A stretch of 14,385 bases of DNA from assembly GCA_029051915.1 (NCBI GenBank), contig JAIDKM010000295.1, positions 1 through 14,385 on the forward strand, written 5' to 3'. This DNA comes from Alistipes sp. (GTDB lineage Bacteria; Bacteroidota; Bacteroidia; Bacteroidales; Rikenellaceae). Made by a program: the position numbers and the translations under genes. This document shows, piece after piece, positions 1-6,430 of this stretch. Every line of letters begins with the position of its first letter. Position 1 is the stretch's first letter. Below the pieces are notes generated by a model. The model had not been told where the DNA came from and ran no database searches. It saw nothing but the letters and a program-made list of their open reading frames with translations.

Positions 1-140
1 TTGATGACCACGGTGACGGCATCGGCGCGGTCGCTGCAGGAGAGCCCCCGGTAACCGGCGGCGGCCAGACGGGCCATCAGATGCTCGCTGTCGACCGTGT
101 TCTTGGAACAGCCGAGCGTGATGACGTTAATCTTTTTCAT
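1..140 (-). CDS. rimO: Ribosomal protein S12 methylthiotransferase RimO, N-terminal fragment (truncated by window edge)
   Basis: RimO is a radical-SAM enzyme that adds a methylthio group to an aspartate of ribosomal protein S12. Only the first 46 codons lie in the window, reading leftward from the ATG at 138-140. The visible protein begins MKKINVITLGCSKNTVDSEH, the conserved start of the UPF0004 domain; Cys11 in LGCSKN is a known [4Fe-4S] ligand in this family. The radical-SAM CxxxCxxC motif lies outside the window. The start overlaps the end of ftsY by 14 nt, so the two are almost certainly cotranscribed and perhaps translationally coupled. MiaB and MtaB relatives share the domain, but the LGCSKNTVDSEH signature and the position after ftsY favour RimO. 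Confidence 0.93.
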   Translation of the reverse strand, partial: MKKINVITLGCSKNTVDSEHLMARLAAAGYRGLSCSDRADAVTVVI

Positions 141-1131
141 CGCCGAACAACGCGTTAACGAATTCGCGGCGATCGAAGATGCGCAGCTGGTCGATGCCCT
201 CGCCGATGCCGATGTAACGCACCGGAATGCGGAAGCGGTCGCTGATGCCGATCACCACGCCGCCCTTGGCCGTGCCGTCGAGCTTGGTGATCGTCAGCGA
301 AGTAACCTGCGTGGCCTGGGTGAACTGCTTGGCCTGCTCGAAAGCGTTCTGCCCGGTCGATCCGTCGAGCACGAGCATCACCTCGTGCGGAGCGCCGGGG
401 ATGACTTTGGACATGACGTTGCGGATTTTGGTCAGCTCGTTCATCAGACCTACTTTGTTATGCAGGCGTCCGGCCGTGTCGATGAGCACGACGTCGGCGC
501 CGTTGGCTTTGGCCGAGGTGAGGGTGTCGAAGGCGACCGACGCGGGGTCGGAACCCATCTCCTGTCGGATCATCGTGGCTCCGGCCCGATCGGCCCAGAC
601 CTTGAGCTGGTCGATGGCGGCGGCGCGGAACGTATCGGCGGCTCCGATCCAGACCTTGCGGCCGGCTTTGGCGAGCTGCGCCGCGAGCTTGCCGATCGTG
701 GTGGTCTTGCCGGCGCCGTTGATCCCCACGACCATGACGACGTAAGGCTCGCCGGGGCGGGCGTCGAGCCCGAAGTTGCCGGCCGAACCGTGAGCCTCCT
801 CCAGCAGGGCGGCGATCTCCTCGCGCAGAATGGACTGCAACTCCGAAGTGTTCATGTATTTGTTCTGCGCCACGCGCTCCTCGATGCGGCGGATGATCTT
901 GACGGTCGTCTCGACCCCCACGTCGGAGGTGATGAGCACCTCCTCCAGCTCGTCGAGCACGTCGGCGTCGACGGTCGAGCGGCCGGCGACGGCGCGGGCC
1001 AACTTGGAAAAGAGCCCCGTTTTCGTCTTTTCGAGCCCGGCATTCAGGTCGTCCCGGGCGGACGCATCGGTGTCCTCCGGCGACTGGGCCGCCGCGTCGG
1101 GTCTCTTTTTGAAAATATCGAAGAAAGCCAT
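127..1131 (-). CDS. ftsY: Signal recognition particle receptor FtsY
   Basis: FtsY is the membrane-associated SRP receptor GTPase that docks ribosome-SRP complexes for co-translational membrane insertion. The 334-residue protein has a short N-terminal segment, a helical N domain (about residues 30-120) and the NG GTPase domain. Visible motifs are the P-loop GINGAGKTTT at 136-145, DTFRAAAIDQL at about 166-176, DTAGR at 218-222 and TKLDGTAKGG at 282-291. The long acidic A domain of E. coli FtsY is absent, as is common in Bacteroidota. An upstream in-frame ATG at 1171-1173 lies inside the promoter, so the start at 1129-1131 (MAFFDIFKK) is preferred. The 3' end overlaps rimO. Confidence 0.97.
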   Translation of the reverse strand: MAFFDIFKKRPDAAAQSPEDTDASARDDLNAGLEKTKTGLFSKLARAVAGRSTVDADVLDELEEVLITSDVGVETTVKIIRRIEERVAQNKYMNTSELQSILREEIAALLEEAHGSAGNFGLDARPGEPYVVMVVGINGAGKTTTIGKLAAQLAKAGRKVWIGAADTFRAAAIDQLKVWADRAGATMIRQEMGSDPASVAFDTLTSAKANGADVVLIDTAGRLHNKVGLMNELTKIRNVMSKVIPGAPHEVMLVLDGSTGQNAFEQAKQFTQATQVTSLTITKLDGTAKGGVVIGISDRFRIPVRYIGIGEGIDQLRIFDRREFVNALFGDEKD

Positions 1132-1170
1132 ACGGTAATCGGAATTAACGGTGCGGGAAATACCCTCCCG

Positions 1171-1178
1171 CAAAGATA
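1171..1178 (-). promoter_or_regulatory. Promoter -7 box for ftsY-rimO
   Basis: The minus strand reads TATCTTTG, an exact match to the Bacteroidota TAnnTTTG box, about 40 nt before the ftsY ATG. No clear -33 TTTG is visible at the expected distance. It diverges from the similar box at 1212-1219, so this short gap drives transcription in both directions. Confidence 0.65.
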
Positions 1179-1211
1179 GGGAGAAAATAAGAATCTCCGA
1201 AAAAAAAACGT

Positions 1212-1219
1212 TATCTTTG
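1212..1219 (+). promoter_or_regulatory. Promoter -7 box for the secreted protein gene
   Basis: TATCTTTG matches TAnnTTTG. A transcript would begin near 1225, essentially at the upstream ATG (1227). This favours the ATG at 1242 as the real start, since it leaves a leader of about 15 nt. Confidence 0.65.
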
Positions 1220-1241
1220 TAAAACCATGTTCGTAGTGCAG

Positions 1242-2072
1242 ATGAAAAAGAGACTCTTATTGCTGCTGATCGCAGTCGGCTGCGCCCTGCCGGCTGCGGC
1301 GCAGGATCTGATCCTTAGGCGCGATTCGTCGCGCATCGAAGTCCGGGTAACCGAAATCTCGCCGACGGAGGTGCGCTACAAACGCTATTCGAACCCGGAC
1401 GGCCCGACCTATGTTCTGTCTGTCGGCGACATCCGTTCGATCCGCTATGCCAACGGCGAGGAAGAGGTTTTCGAAGTGCCGCAATCGTCGGCCGCCGAGC
1501 CGTCCGAAGCCGATTCGCGCCCCCGGCAGTATCGGGTGGGCGACTATTATGACCGTGGCGGAGTGTGCGGCATTGTCTGCTATGTGGATGCGAGCGGCGA
1601 ACACGGGCTGGTGCTTTCGCTGGACGAGGCGATGCTGGCGTGGAGCACCTACCGCAAACCCGACTTCCGCGAAACGGGCGCCGATCACCCGAGCGACGGG
1701 CAGCGGAACCTGGAAGCCGTCGCCCGCTTCATTGAGGAAAACGGCCTTTCGTGGGACGATTTCCCGGCGTTCGACTGGTGTCGCGTACACGGCGAGGGCT
1801 GGTATCTTCCGGCCATCGACGAAATGCTGGCCATCGGCCACGGCTATCATGGCGGCTCCCGGGCCCACAGCGACCGCAAGGCCCGAAACGCCTTCAACGA
1901 CGCGCTCCGTGCGCACGGCGGCAAGCGGATGGATCGGATGCTCTACTATTTTTCGTCGACCGAAAAGAATGAGAAAGAGGCTTATGCGAGCCATATGGAT
2001 CTCGAACCTCCCTATCTGATCGAGATTCCGAAATACAACAAGTTTCTGGTACGGGCCGTACACAAGTTCTGA
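1242..2072 (+). CDS. Secreted two-part protein of unknown function with C-terminal lectin-fold-like module
   Basis: I do not recognise a named family for the whole protein. It has 276 residues from the chosen start. A signal peptide (MKKRLLLLLIAVGCALPAAA) spans residues 1-20, probably cleaved before Gln21; Cys14 makes a lipoprotein reading possible but the preceding segment is short. Residues about 22-78 resemble a small Bacteroidota beta-rich module (DLILRRDSSRIEVRVTEI, then VRYKRYSNPDGP, ending SIRYANG). An acidic, proline/serine-rich linker follows (79-97). Residues 98-276 contain GWYLPAIDEM (186-195), YYFSSTE (235-241) and a terminal VRAVHKF, a pattern seen in DUF1566/FGE-sulfatase-like C-type-lectin-fold domains. 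An in-frame ATG at 1227 adds five residues before the signal peptide. The gene sits on the opposite strand between DUF4295 and ftsY, with its own promoter and terminator. Confidence 0.8.
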   Translation: MKKRLLLLLIAVGCALPAAAQDLILRRDSSRIEVRVTEISPTEVRYKRYSNPDGPTYVLSVGDIRSIRYANGEEEVFEVPQSSAAEPSEADSRPRQYRVGDYYDRGGVCGIVCYVDASGEHGLVLSLDEAMLAWSTYRKPDFRETGADHPSDGQRNLEAVARFIEENGLSWDDFPAFDWCRVHGEGWYLPAIDEMLAIGHGYHGGSRAHSDRKARNAFNDALRAHGGKRMDRMLYYFSSTEKNEKEAYASHMDLEPPYLIEIPKYNKFLVRAVHKF

Positions 2073-2079
2073 GCGGCGA

Positions 2080-2117
2080 AAATACAAAGGGCATCCCGCG
2101 GGATGCCCTTTGTATTT
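2080..2117. terminator. Bidirectional terminator, 38-nt perfect palindrome
   Basis: The two 19-nt arms are exact reverse complements (left arm aaatacaaagggcatcccg). It starts 7 nt after the stop of the plus-strand gene and ends 22 nt past the stop of the minus-strand DUF4295 gene, so it can terminate both converging transcripts. The outer arms are A/T-rich, giving a U-rich 3' flank in either direction. Confidence 0.85.
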
Positions 2118-2139
2118 AAGAGGTTGTACTCCTAAAATA

Positions 2140-2301
2140 CTATTTCTTCTCTTCTGCGAAGAAATCCTTGACCTGGTCGTTGGGAACGATACCCTCCTTG
2201 AACATGTAGGCACCGGTCTTCTCCGATTTGACCATCTTGATGCACTTGGTAAAGTTCTTACCCGTGCCGGTTTTCAGTGTTGCGACTACTTTCTTTGCCA
2301 T
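2140..2301 (-). CDS. DUF4295 family small basic protein (ribosome-operon associated)
   Basis: A 53-residue lysine-rich protein beginning MAKKVVATLKTGTGKNFTK and ending VKDFFAEEKK. It matches the DUF4295 family, small Bacteroidota proteins found directly after rpmG. The biochemical role is not established; size, charge and location suggest a ribosome-associated or translation-linked role (inference). The start is the only sensible ATG, 12 nt after the rpmG stop, so it belongs to the rpmB-rpmG operon. In related genomes ftsY usually follows directly; here a plus-strand gene intervenes. Confidence 0.9.
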   Translation of the reverse strand: MAKKVVATLKTGTGKNFTKCIKMVKSEKTGAYMFKEGIVPNDQVKDFFAEEKK

Positions 2302-2313
2302 GGTGCTCTAAAA

Positions 2314-2496
2314 CTATTTGATTTCACGGTGAAGGGTTACACGCTTGAGGAACGGATTGTACTTGCGACGCTCCAGACGGTCGGGGGTGTTCTTCTTGTT
2401 CTTGGTGGTGATGTAACGCGACATGCCGGCTACACCGCTCTCCTTCTGTTCGGTGCATTCGAGGATGACCTGAACTCTGTTGCCTTTCTTTGCCAT
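2314..2496 (-). CDS. rpmG: 50S ribosomal protein L33
   Basis: A 60-residue protein of the large ribosomal subunit. It begins [18 protein letters not shown] and contains the family core [24 protein letters not shown] and the basic tail [10 protein letters not shown] in consecutive segments. Only one cysteine (Cys14) is present, so the two CxxC zinc-ribbon pairs of zinc-binding L33 are missing and this is the zinc-independent form. The ATG lies 15 nt after the rpmB stop, and DUF4295 starts 12 nt downstream, indicating one transcript. As the only obvious L33 form here it should be constitutively usable regardless of zinc supply (inference). Confidence 0.97.
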   Translation of the reverse strand: MAKKGNRVQVILECTEQKESGVAGMSRYITTKNKKNTPDRLERRKYNPFLKRVTLHREIK

Positions 2497-2511
2497 TTCA
2501 ACGAAAAATTT

Positions 2512-2745
2512 TTAGTAAACGTTCTTCGGAGCTACGGCCTCGCGCAGAGCGACCTCCAGCCCTTTCTTGTTGATGGTTTTCATGCCGGCAGCCGTAACCT
2601 TCAAGGTGATCCAGCGGCCCTCCTGCTCCGACCAGAAGCGCTTGGTTTTCAGATTGGGACTGAATTTGCGCTTGGTCTTGTGGTGCGAGTGCGAGACGTT
2701 GTTGCCCACCATCGCTACCTTGCCTGTGATTTCGCAAACTTTCAT
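2512..2745 (-). CDS. rpmB: 50S ribosomal protein L28
   Basis: A 77-residue large-subunit ribosomal protein, first gene of the rpmB-rpmG-DUF4295 operon. It begins MKVCEITGKVAMVGNNVSHS, the typical L28 start, followed by HHKTKRKFSPNLKTKRFW and a C-terminal half with VTAAGMKTINKKGLEVAL. Length and motifs are normal for bacterial L28. It is preceded by a well-formed promoter and a short leader that contains a small hairpin. cinA ends about 55 nt upstream of the promoter, so some read-through from cinA is possible. Confidence 0.97.
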   Translation of the reverse strand: MKVCEITGKVAMVGNNVSHSHHKTKRKFSPNLKTKRFWSEQEGRWITLKVTAAGMKTINKKGLEVALREAVAPKNVY

Positions 2746-2765
2746 GGACGTTTGATTTTTGGTTT

Positions 2766-2787
2766 ATCCCCTCGCATAAAAGGGGAT
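2766..2787 (-). promoter_or_regulatory. Hairpin at the 5' end of the rpmB leader
   Basis: Six-nucleotide inverted arms (atcccc at 2766-2771 and ggggat at 2782-2787) enclose a 10-nt loop. The predicted transcription start, about 7 nt after the -7 box, falls at the edge of this hairpin, so it would form at or very near the mRNA 5' end. It could affect mRNA stability or be an autoregulatory leader; neither is shown. Confidence 0.4.
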
Positions 2788-2788
2788 G

Positions 2789-2819
2789 CAAATATACGAC
2801 TTTTTCGGGAAACGGCAAA
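2789..2819 (-). promoter_or_regulatory. Promoter for rpmB-rpmG-DUF4295
   Basis: On the minus strand TTTG (2819-2816) and TATATTTG (2796-2789) are separated by 19 nt. This matches both the -33 and -7 consensus of the Bacteroidota housekeeping sigma factor, making it one of the two best-formed promoters in the window. Confidence 0.82.
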
Positions 2820-2872
2820 GCCTGATGAAGAATTAAGAAAGAAAAATTAAGAATCGGATGAACGAAACCGGC

Positions 2873-4120
2873 TTAATCTTTCATTGCGAGCAGTTCTTCC
2901 CGCAGCAGCGCGATGGCGGCCGATGCGGCGCGGTCGATGATCTGACCGCGGTCGGTGCCGCATTGTTTGAGCCGGGCGACGGTGCCGGCAGGCGTGGCGA
3001 CGGCGATCCAGACCGTGCCGACGGGTTTTGCTGCGGAGCCGCCCGTGGGGCCGGCGATGCCGGTGGTGGCCACGGCGTAATCGGCCTGCGCAAGGCGCCG
3101 CACCCCTTCGGCCATTTGCCGGGCGACCTGCTCGCTGACGGCGCCGAACTGTGCGAGGGCCGCAGGATCGACGCCCAATACGTCGGCTTTGGCCTCGTTG
3201 CTGTAGCTGACCACGCCGCAGCGGAAGTAGGCCGAGGCGCCGGGCATGGCCGTGAAGCGGGAGGCGATGGTGCCGCCGGTACAGCTTTCGGCGGTGGCGA
3301 GCGTGAGACCGTGCTCGGTCAACGTGCGGTGAACCAACTCCTGGAGGGTAGCCGTTTCGTAACCGACGACGTACTCGGGAATGATCGTTTGTAGCGCCGC
3401 GAACTGCCGTTCGATCTCCTGTGAGACGCTTTCGCCTTCGACCTCGTAGGCCGAAAGACGGAGCCGTACGGCTCCAGGATTGGGCAGGTAGGCCAGCTTG
3501 AGGTAGGACGGCAGGGCATTTTCCCACGCCTCGATCCGCTCGGCGAGCATCGATTCGGCCAGTCCCGAAGTGATGAGCGTGCGGTGGACGATCTGCCGGA
3601 GCGCGAAGCGGGCCTTGAGCCGCGGCATGACCTCGTCCTGCATGAGATGCTCCATTTCGAACGGCACGCCGGGCAACGAAACCACGACGCGCCCCTCGTG
3701 CTCGAACCACATGCCCGGTGCCGTGCCGTGGGCGTTGAACAGCACGGTGCAGCAAGCCGGCACGAGAGCCTGCGACCGGTTCAGTTCGTTGAAGGCGATG
3801 CCGCGCTCGGAGAGCATCCGTTCGACGTGTGCGGAGACGGTCGGATCGCAGACCAGCTCGCTGCCGAACAGCTCGGCGAGGGTCTTCTTGGTGATGTCGT
3901 CCTTCGTGGGGCCGAGGCCTCCGGTGAGGAGGACGACCTGCGAAGTTGCGAGGGCACGCCGCAGCGTCGAAACGATCTGCTCGCGGTCGTCGCCGATCGA
4001 GATTTTCTCGTGCACGACGATGCCGGCAGCATTTAGATGGCGGGCGATGGAGACCGAATTGGTGTCGACGATCTGGCCGATGAGGATTTCATCGCCGATG
4101 GTTACGATCGTAGCCTTCAT
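2873..4120 (-). CDS. cinA: CinA family protein: MoCF-like/COG1058 domain plus NMN deamidase domain
   Basis: CinA proteins combine an N-terminal molybdopterin-binding-like domain, reported in some members to be an ADP-ribose pyrophosphatase, with a C-terminal PncC domain that deamidates nicotinamide mononucleotide in pyridine-nucleotide recycling. The 415-residue protein starts MKATIVTIGDEILIGQIVDT, with TGGLGPTKDD at 66-75 in the N domain. The C domain (about 258-415) carries AESCTGG at 277-283, VVSYSNEAK at 303-311 and TGIAGPTGG at 353-361, the expected PncC active-site blocks. Length is normal and no motif is missing. The start lies 12 nt after the stop of the PyrD-like gene, so the two form an operon. 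Its order before rpmB is typical of Bacteroidota. A direct role in competence is not implied by the name. Confidence 0.95.
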   Translation of the reverse strand: MKATIVTIGDEILIGQIVDTNSVSIARHLNAAGIVVHEKISIGDDREQIVSTLRRALATSQVVLLTGGLGPTKDDITKKTLAELFGSELVCDPTVSAHVERMLSERGIAFNELNRSQALVPACCTVLFNAHGTAPGMWFEHEGRVVVSLPGVPFEMEHLMQDEVMPRLKARFALRQIVHRTLITSGLAESMLAERIEAWENALPSYLKLAYLPNPGAVRLRLSAYEVEGESVSQEIERQFAALQTIIPEYVVGYETATLQELVHRTLTEHGLTLATAESCTGGTIASRFTAMPGASAYFRCGVVSYSNEAKADVLGVDPAALAQFGAVSEQVARQMAEGVRRLAQADYAVATTGIAGPTGGSAAKPVGTVWIAVATPAGTVARLKQCGTDRGQIIDRAASAAIALLREELLAMKD

Positions 4121-4132
4121 GGAATCGGGGTT

Positions 4133-5233
4133 TTAGGATTCGGAGAGCTCCGCCTGCGCGGGCTGCGGCTCTGCCGTTGCCGACGCGGCCGCTTTGGCCG
4201 CAGCGTCGTCGATCAGGGCGCGGCAGATGTCGCCGATCAGGCGGGGCCCCTCGTAGATGAGTCCCGTGCAGAGCTGGATCAGGTCGGCGCCGGCGTCGAG
4301 CATGGCCCGGGCGTCGTCGGCACTCATGATGCCTCCCACGCCGATGATCGGATAGGTGCCGCCCGAGCGGGTGTGGATGCGGCGGACGATCTCGACGGCC
4401 CGCCGGGCGAGGGGCGCTCCGCTCAGGTGCCCGCTGCCGGCCTTGCCGATGCCTGCGCCGCTGGTCTGCAGTCCCGAGCGGCTGCGGGTGCCGTCGGTGG
4501 CGACGATGCCGTCGAGCGGCGTCTCGATCAGAATGTCGGTTACCAGGTCGACCGTCTCGTCCGACATGTCCGGCGAGACCTTGAGCATGATGGGCCGGTA
4601 GTGGTTCTGCCCGCGGCGGAAGTCGAAAAGCGGGTCGAGGATGGCGAGGATCTGCTGCCGGGTATAGGATACGTCGCCCGTGCCGATGCAGTCGCAGTTG
4701 ATGTTGACGGTGAAGTAATCGGCGTACTGGTAGAGGTTGCGGAACAACTTGAGGTAGTCGGCCGCCGCGCTCTCGGGCGGGGTGGAGGTGTTGCGGCCGA
4801 TGTTGCATCCCACGACGATGTTTTTCCGGGGCCGCCGCAAATAACGGATCGCCGTATCGAGGCCGCGGTTGGGCAGGCCCGTGCGGTGGATCAGAGCCAG
4901 ATCTTTCGGCAGACGGAAGATGCGGGGGCGCGGATTGCCCGACTGGGGGCGCGGCGTGAGCGTGCCGACCTCGACGAATCCGAAGCCGGCGGCCGCCAGC
5001 CCGCGGACGGCTTCGCCGTTGCGGTCGACTCCGGCGGCCAGCCCCACAGGATTGGCGAAGTGCAGTCCGAAGACCTCGCGTTCGAGCGCCGGATGCCGCA
5101 CTGCGCATCCTTTGTCCAGCAGCCACCGCCCGCCCGGCAGCCAGCCGACGATCCGCAGCAACCACATGACGCTGCGATGGGCCCGCTCGATATGGAGCGC
5201 GAAAAGAAGCGGTCTGATGATCTTGCGATACAT
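4133..5233 (-). CDS. Class 2 dihydroorotate dehydrogenase (PyrD)-like flavoprotein with altered substrate site
   Basis: PyrD class 2 enzymes oxidise dihydroorotate to orotate at the membrane using FMN and quinone. The 366-residue protein aligns over its length: an N-terminal helical region (MYRKIIRPLLFALHIERAH), GLAAGVDRNGE (64-74), TPRPQSGNPRPRIFRL (93-108), GCNIGRN (142-148), LKVSPDMS (217-224), GHLSGAPL (268-275), IIGVGGI (296-302) and TGLIYEGP (323-330). FMN-phosphate motifs are intact. Against E. coli PyrD (from memory), Lys66 is Arg71, Asn111 is His116, catalytic Ser175 is Cys180, Asn177 is Cys182, Asn246 is Asp247 and Thr247 is Gly248; Asn172 is kept (Asn177 here). The C-terminus has an Ala-rich tail of about 25 residues. 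It would be auto-annotated pyrD, but the substrate may differ, so I give no symbol. It leads an operon with cinA. Confidence 0.85.
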   Translation of the reverse strand: MYRKIIRPLLFALHIERAHRSVMWLLRIVGWLPGGRWLLDKGCAVRHPALEREVFGLHFANPVGLAAGVDRNGEAVRGLAAAGFGFVEVGTLTPRPQSGNPRPRIFRLPKDLALIHRTGLPNRGLDTAIRYLRRPRKNIVVGCNIGRNTSTPPESAAADYLKLFRNLYQYADYFTVNINCDCIGTGDVSYTRQQILAILDPLFDFRRGQNHYRPIMLKVSPDMSDETVDLVTDILIETPLDGIVATDGTRSRSGLQTSGAGIGKAGSGHLSGAPLARRAVEIVRRIHTRSGGTYPIIGVGGIMSADDARAMLDAGADLIQLCTGLIYEGPRLIGDICRALIDDAAAKAAASATAEPQPAQAELSES

Positions 5234-5241
5234 ATCGGGCG

Positions 5242-5249
5242 CAAAAGTA
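5242..5249 (-). promoter_or_regulatory. Possible promoter -7 box for pyrD-like/cinA
   Basis: The minus strand reads TACTTTTG, matching TAnnTTTG, only 8 nt before the ATG, so the transcript would be nearly leaderless. No -33 TTTG sits at 19-21 nt; one lies at 12 nt. Assignment is tentative. Confidence 0.45.
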
Positions 5250-5326
5250 AGAATTAAAAATCAAATGTGTACCTGCCGAGGGCGGATTTTGTCGGGAGGA
5301 GCGACGGAAGCTCCGGGCGGTTCCGG

Positions 5327-6343
5327 TCAGAAATATTCGTGCCGGTAGGCGTATTCGTCGCGCAAACGTTCGAAACCGTCCGGCTCGGTCTTCAGCTGCC
5401 GGCTCTGCGCCTCGATGTCGAACGCCCGGCCGATCGTGCTGCAAAGTTCCGGCCACGAGAGCCTGCGCGGTGCGGAAGGTGCGGCCGTCGGGGGATACCA
5501 CCCGTCGAGCGGCAGTCCGAACAACGCGGCGACGGCCCGCACGGCGAGGGCCGTGGCGGTGGCTTTTCCCTGCTCGGAGTACCCGGCGATGTGGGGTGTG
5601 GCGAGCAGAGCGCGGCGAAGCAGGTCGAGGTCGATCGCTGGCTCGCCCTCCCAGACGTCGAGGACGCAGCCGAGACCGCTTGCGAGCAGGGCGCGGCCGT
5701 CGACCACCTCGCCGCGCGAAGAGTTGAGGAGCACGGCGTCGGGTTTCAACATGCGAAGCAATGCGTCGTCGGCCAGATGCCGGGTCGAGGCGTTCAACGG
5801 CACGTGGAACGTGAGCAGGTCGGCTTCCCGGGCCACCGTGTCGAGCGGCAGGAATCCGCAATGCTCGCGCGCTTCGCGCGGCGGGTCGCAACAAAGCACG
5901 CGGAAGCCCCAATGCTCGGCATACTCCTTTACGAGCGTCCCGACATGTCCGACCCCGACGATGCCCAGCGTCTTTTCGGCGGGGCGCCACTGCCTGCTGC
6001 GGGCCAGCCAGGCCAGTGCGGCGGCGACCCACTGGAGGACGCCCCGGGCGTTGCATCCGGCGGCCGTTTCGACGCGGATGCCGCGGGAGGCGCACCAGGC
6101 GGTGTCGATGTGGTCGAAGCCGATGGTGGCGGTGGCGACGAGCCGGACGCGCGATCCGCCGAGCAACTGTTCGTTGCAGCGGGTGCGGGTGCGGACGATC
6201 AGGGCGTCGGCATCCCGCACGTCGTCGGGCCCGATGGCGGCACCGGGCAGGTAACGCACGTCGGCCCACGGTTCGAGCACCCCCCGCAGAAACGGAACGG
6301 CGCTGTCGGCGACGATGGTGATTTTCGGAACAGAACTTTTCAT
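5327..6343 (-). CDS. pdxB: 4-phosphoerythronate dehydrogenase
   Basis: PdxB oxidises 4-phospho-D-erythronate to 2-oxo-3-hydroxy-4-phosphobutanoate in the DXP-independent branch of pyridoxal phosphate synthesis. The 338-residue protein shows the D-2-hydroxyacid dehydrogenase layout: ATIGFDHID at 72-80, NAD-binding GIVGVGHVG at 127-135, NSSRGEVVDG at 207-216 (catalytic Arg210), DVWEGEP at 229-235 (Glu234) and TPHIAGYSEQGK at 249-260 (His251). The C-terminal extension with YSEQGK and the dimerisation tail (about 285-338) distinguishes PdxB from SerA and GhrA relatives. A longer reading frame extends upstream to 6457, but it crosses both promoters; the ATG at 6341-6343 (MKSSVPKITIVADS) is the sensible start. 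It is probably monocistronic, with a 93-nt gap before the next minus-strand gene. Confidence 0.93.
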   Translation of the reverse strand: MKSSVPKITIVADSAVPFLRGVLEPWADVRYLPGAAIGPDDVRDADALIVRTRTRCNEQLLGGSRVRLVATATIGFDHIDTAWCASRGIRVETAAGCNARGVLQWVAAALAWLARSRQWRPAEKTLGIVGVGHVGTLVKEYAEHWGFRVLCCDPPREAREHCGFLPLDTVAREADLLTFHVPLNASTRHLADDALLRMLKPDAVLLNSSRGEVVDGRALLASGLGCVLDVWEGEPAIDLDLLRRALLATPHIAGYSEQGKATATALAVRAVAALFGLPLDGWYPPTAAPSAPRRLSWPELCSTIGRAFDIEAQSRQLKTEPDGFERLRDEYAYRHEYF

Positions 6344-6351
6344 TATGACGC

Positions 6352-6359
6352 CAAAGGTA
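6352..6359 (-). promoter_or_regulatory. Promoter -7 box for pdxB
   Basis: The minus strand reads TACCTTTG, matching TAnnTTTG, 8 nt before the pdxB ATG, which implies a very short leader. It is divergent from the identical octamer at 6380-6387. Confidence 0.6.
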
Positions 6360-6379
6360 GAAAAAAAACAAAAAATGTG

Positions 6380-6387
6380 TACCTTTG
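6380..6387 (+). promoter_or_regulatory. Promoter -7 box for the ureohydrolase-nhaA-FKBP operon
   Basis: TACCTTTG matches TAnnTTTG, about 43 nt before the ATG at 6431. An A-rich tract (6361-6375) lies just upstream, where an UP-like contribution is possible. No clear -33 TTTG is seen. Confidence 0.62.
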
Positions 6388-6430
6388 GCTGCGGAAACGA
6401 ACGAAGACCTACGATATTATATATAGGACG

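Noticed and set aside
5263..5274. 12-mer aaatgtgtacct shared with 6373-6384, considered as a regulatory repeat
   Set aside because: There are only two copies, at different distances from gene starts and in different promoter contexts; chance or promoter composition explains it.
5298..5314. ggagc/gctcc inverted repeat after the pdxB stop, considered as a terminator
   Set aside because: The stem is only 5 bp and no T run follows on the minus strand.
4089..6371. Very long minus-strand frame of 760 codons across the pyrD-like and pdxB genes
   Set aside because: The translation is Arg/Pro/His-rich low-quality sequence in a shadow frame of two well-supported genes.
5267..6430. Long open plus-strand frame running antisense to pdxB into the ureohydrolase gene
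   Set aside because: It is GC-driven open sequence opposite pdxB, has no recognisable protein motifs before position 6431, and the promoter and ATG near 6380-6431 define the real start.
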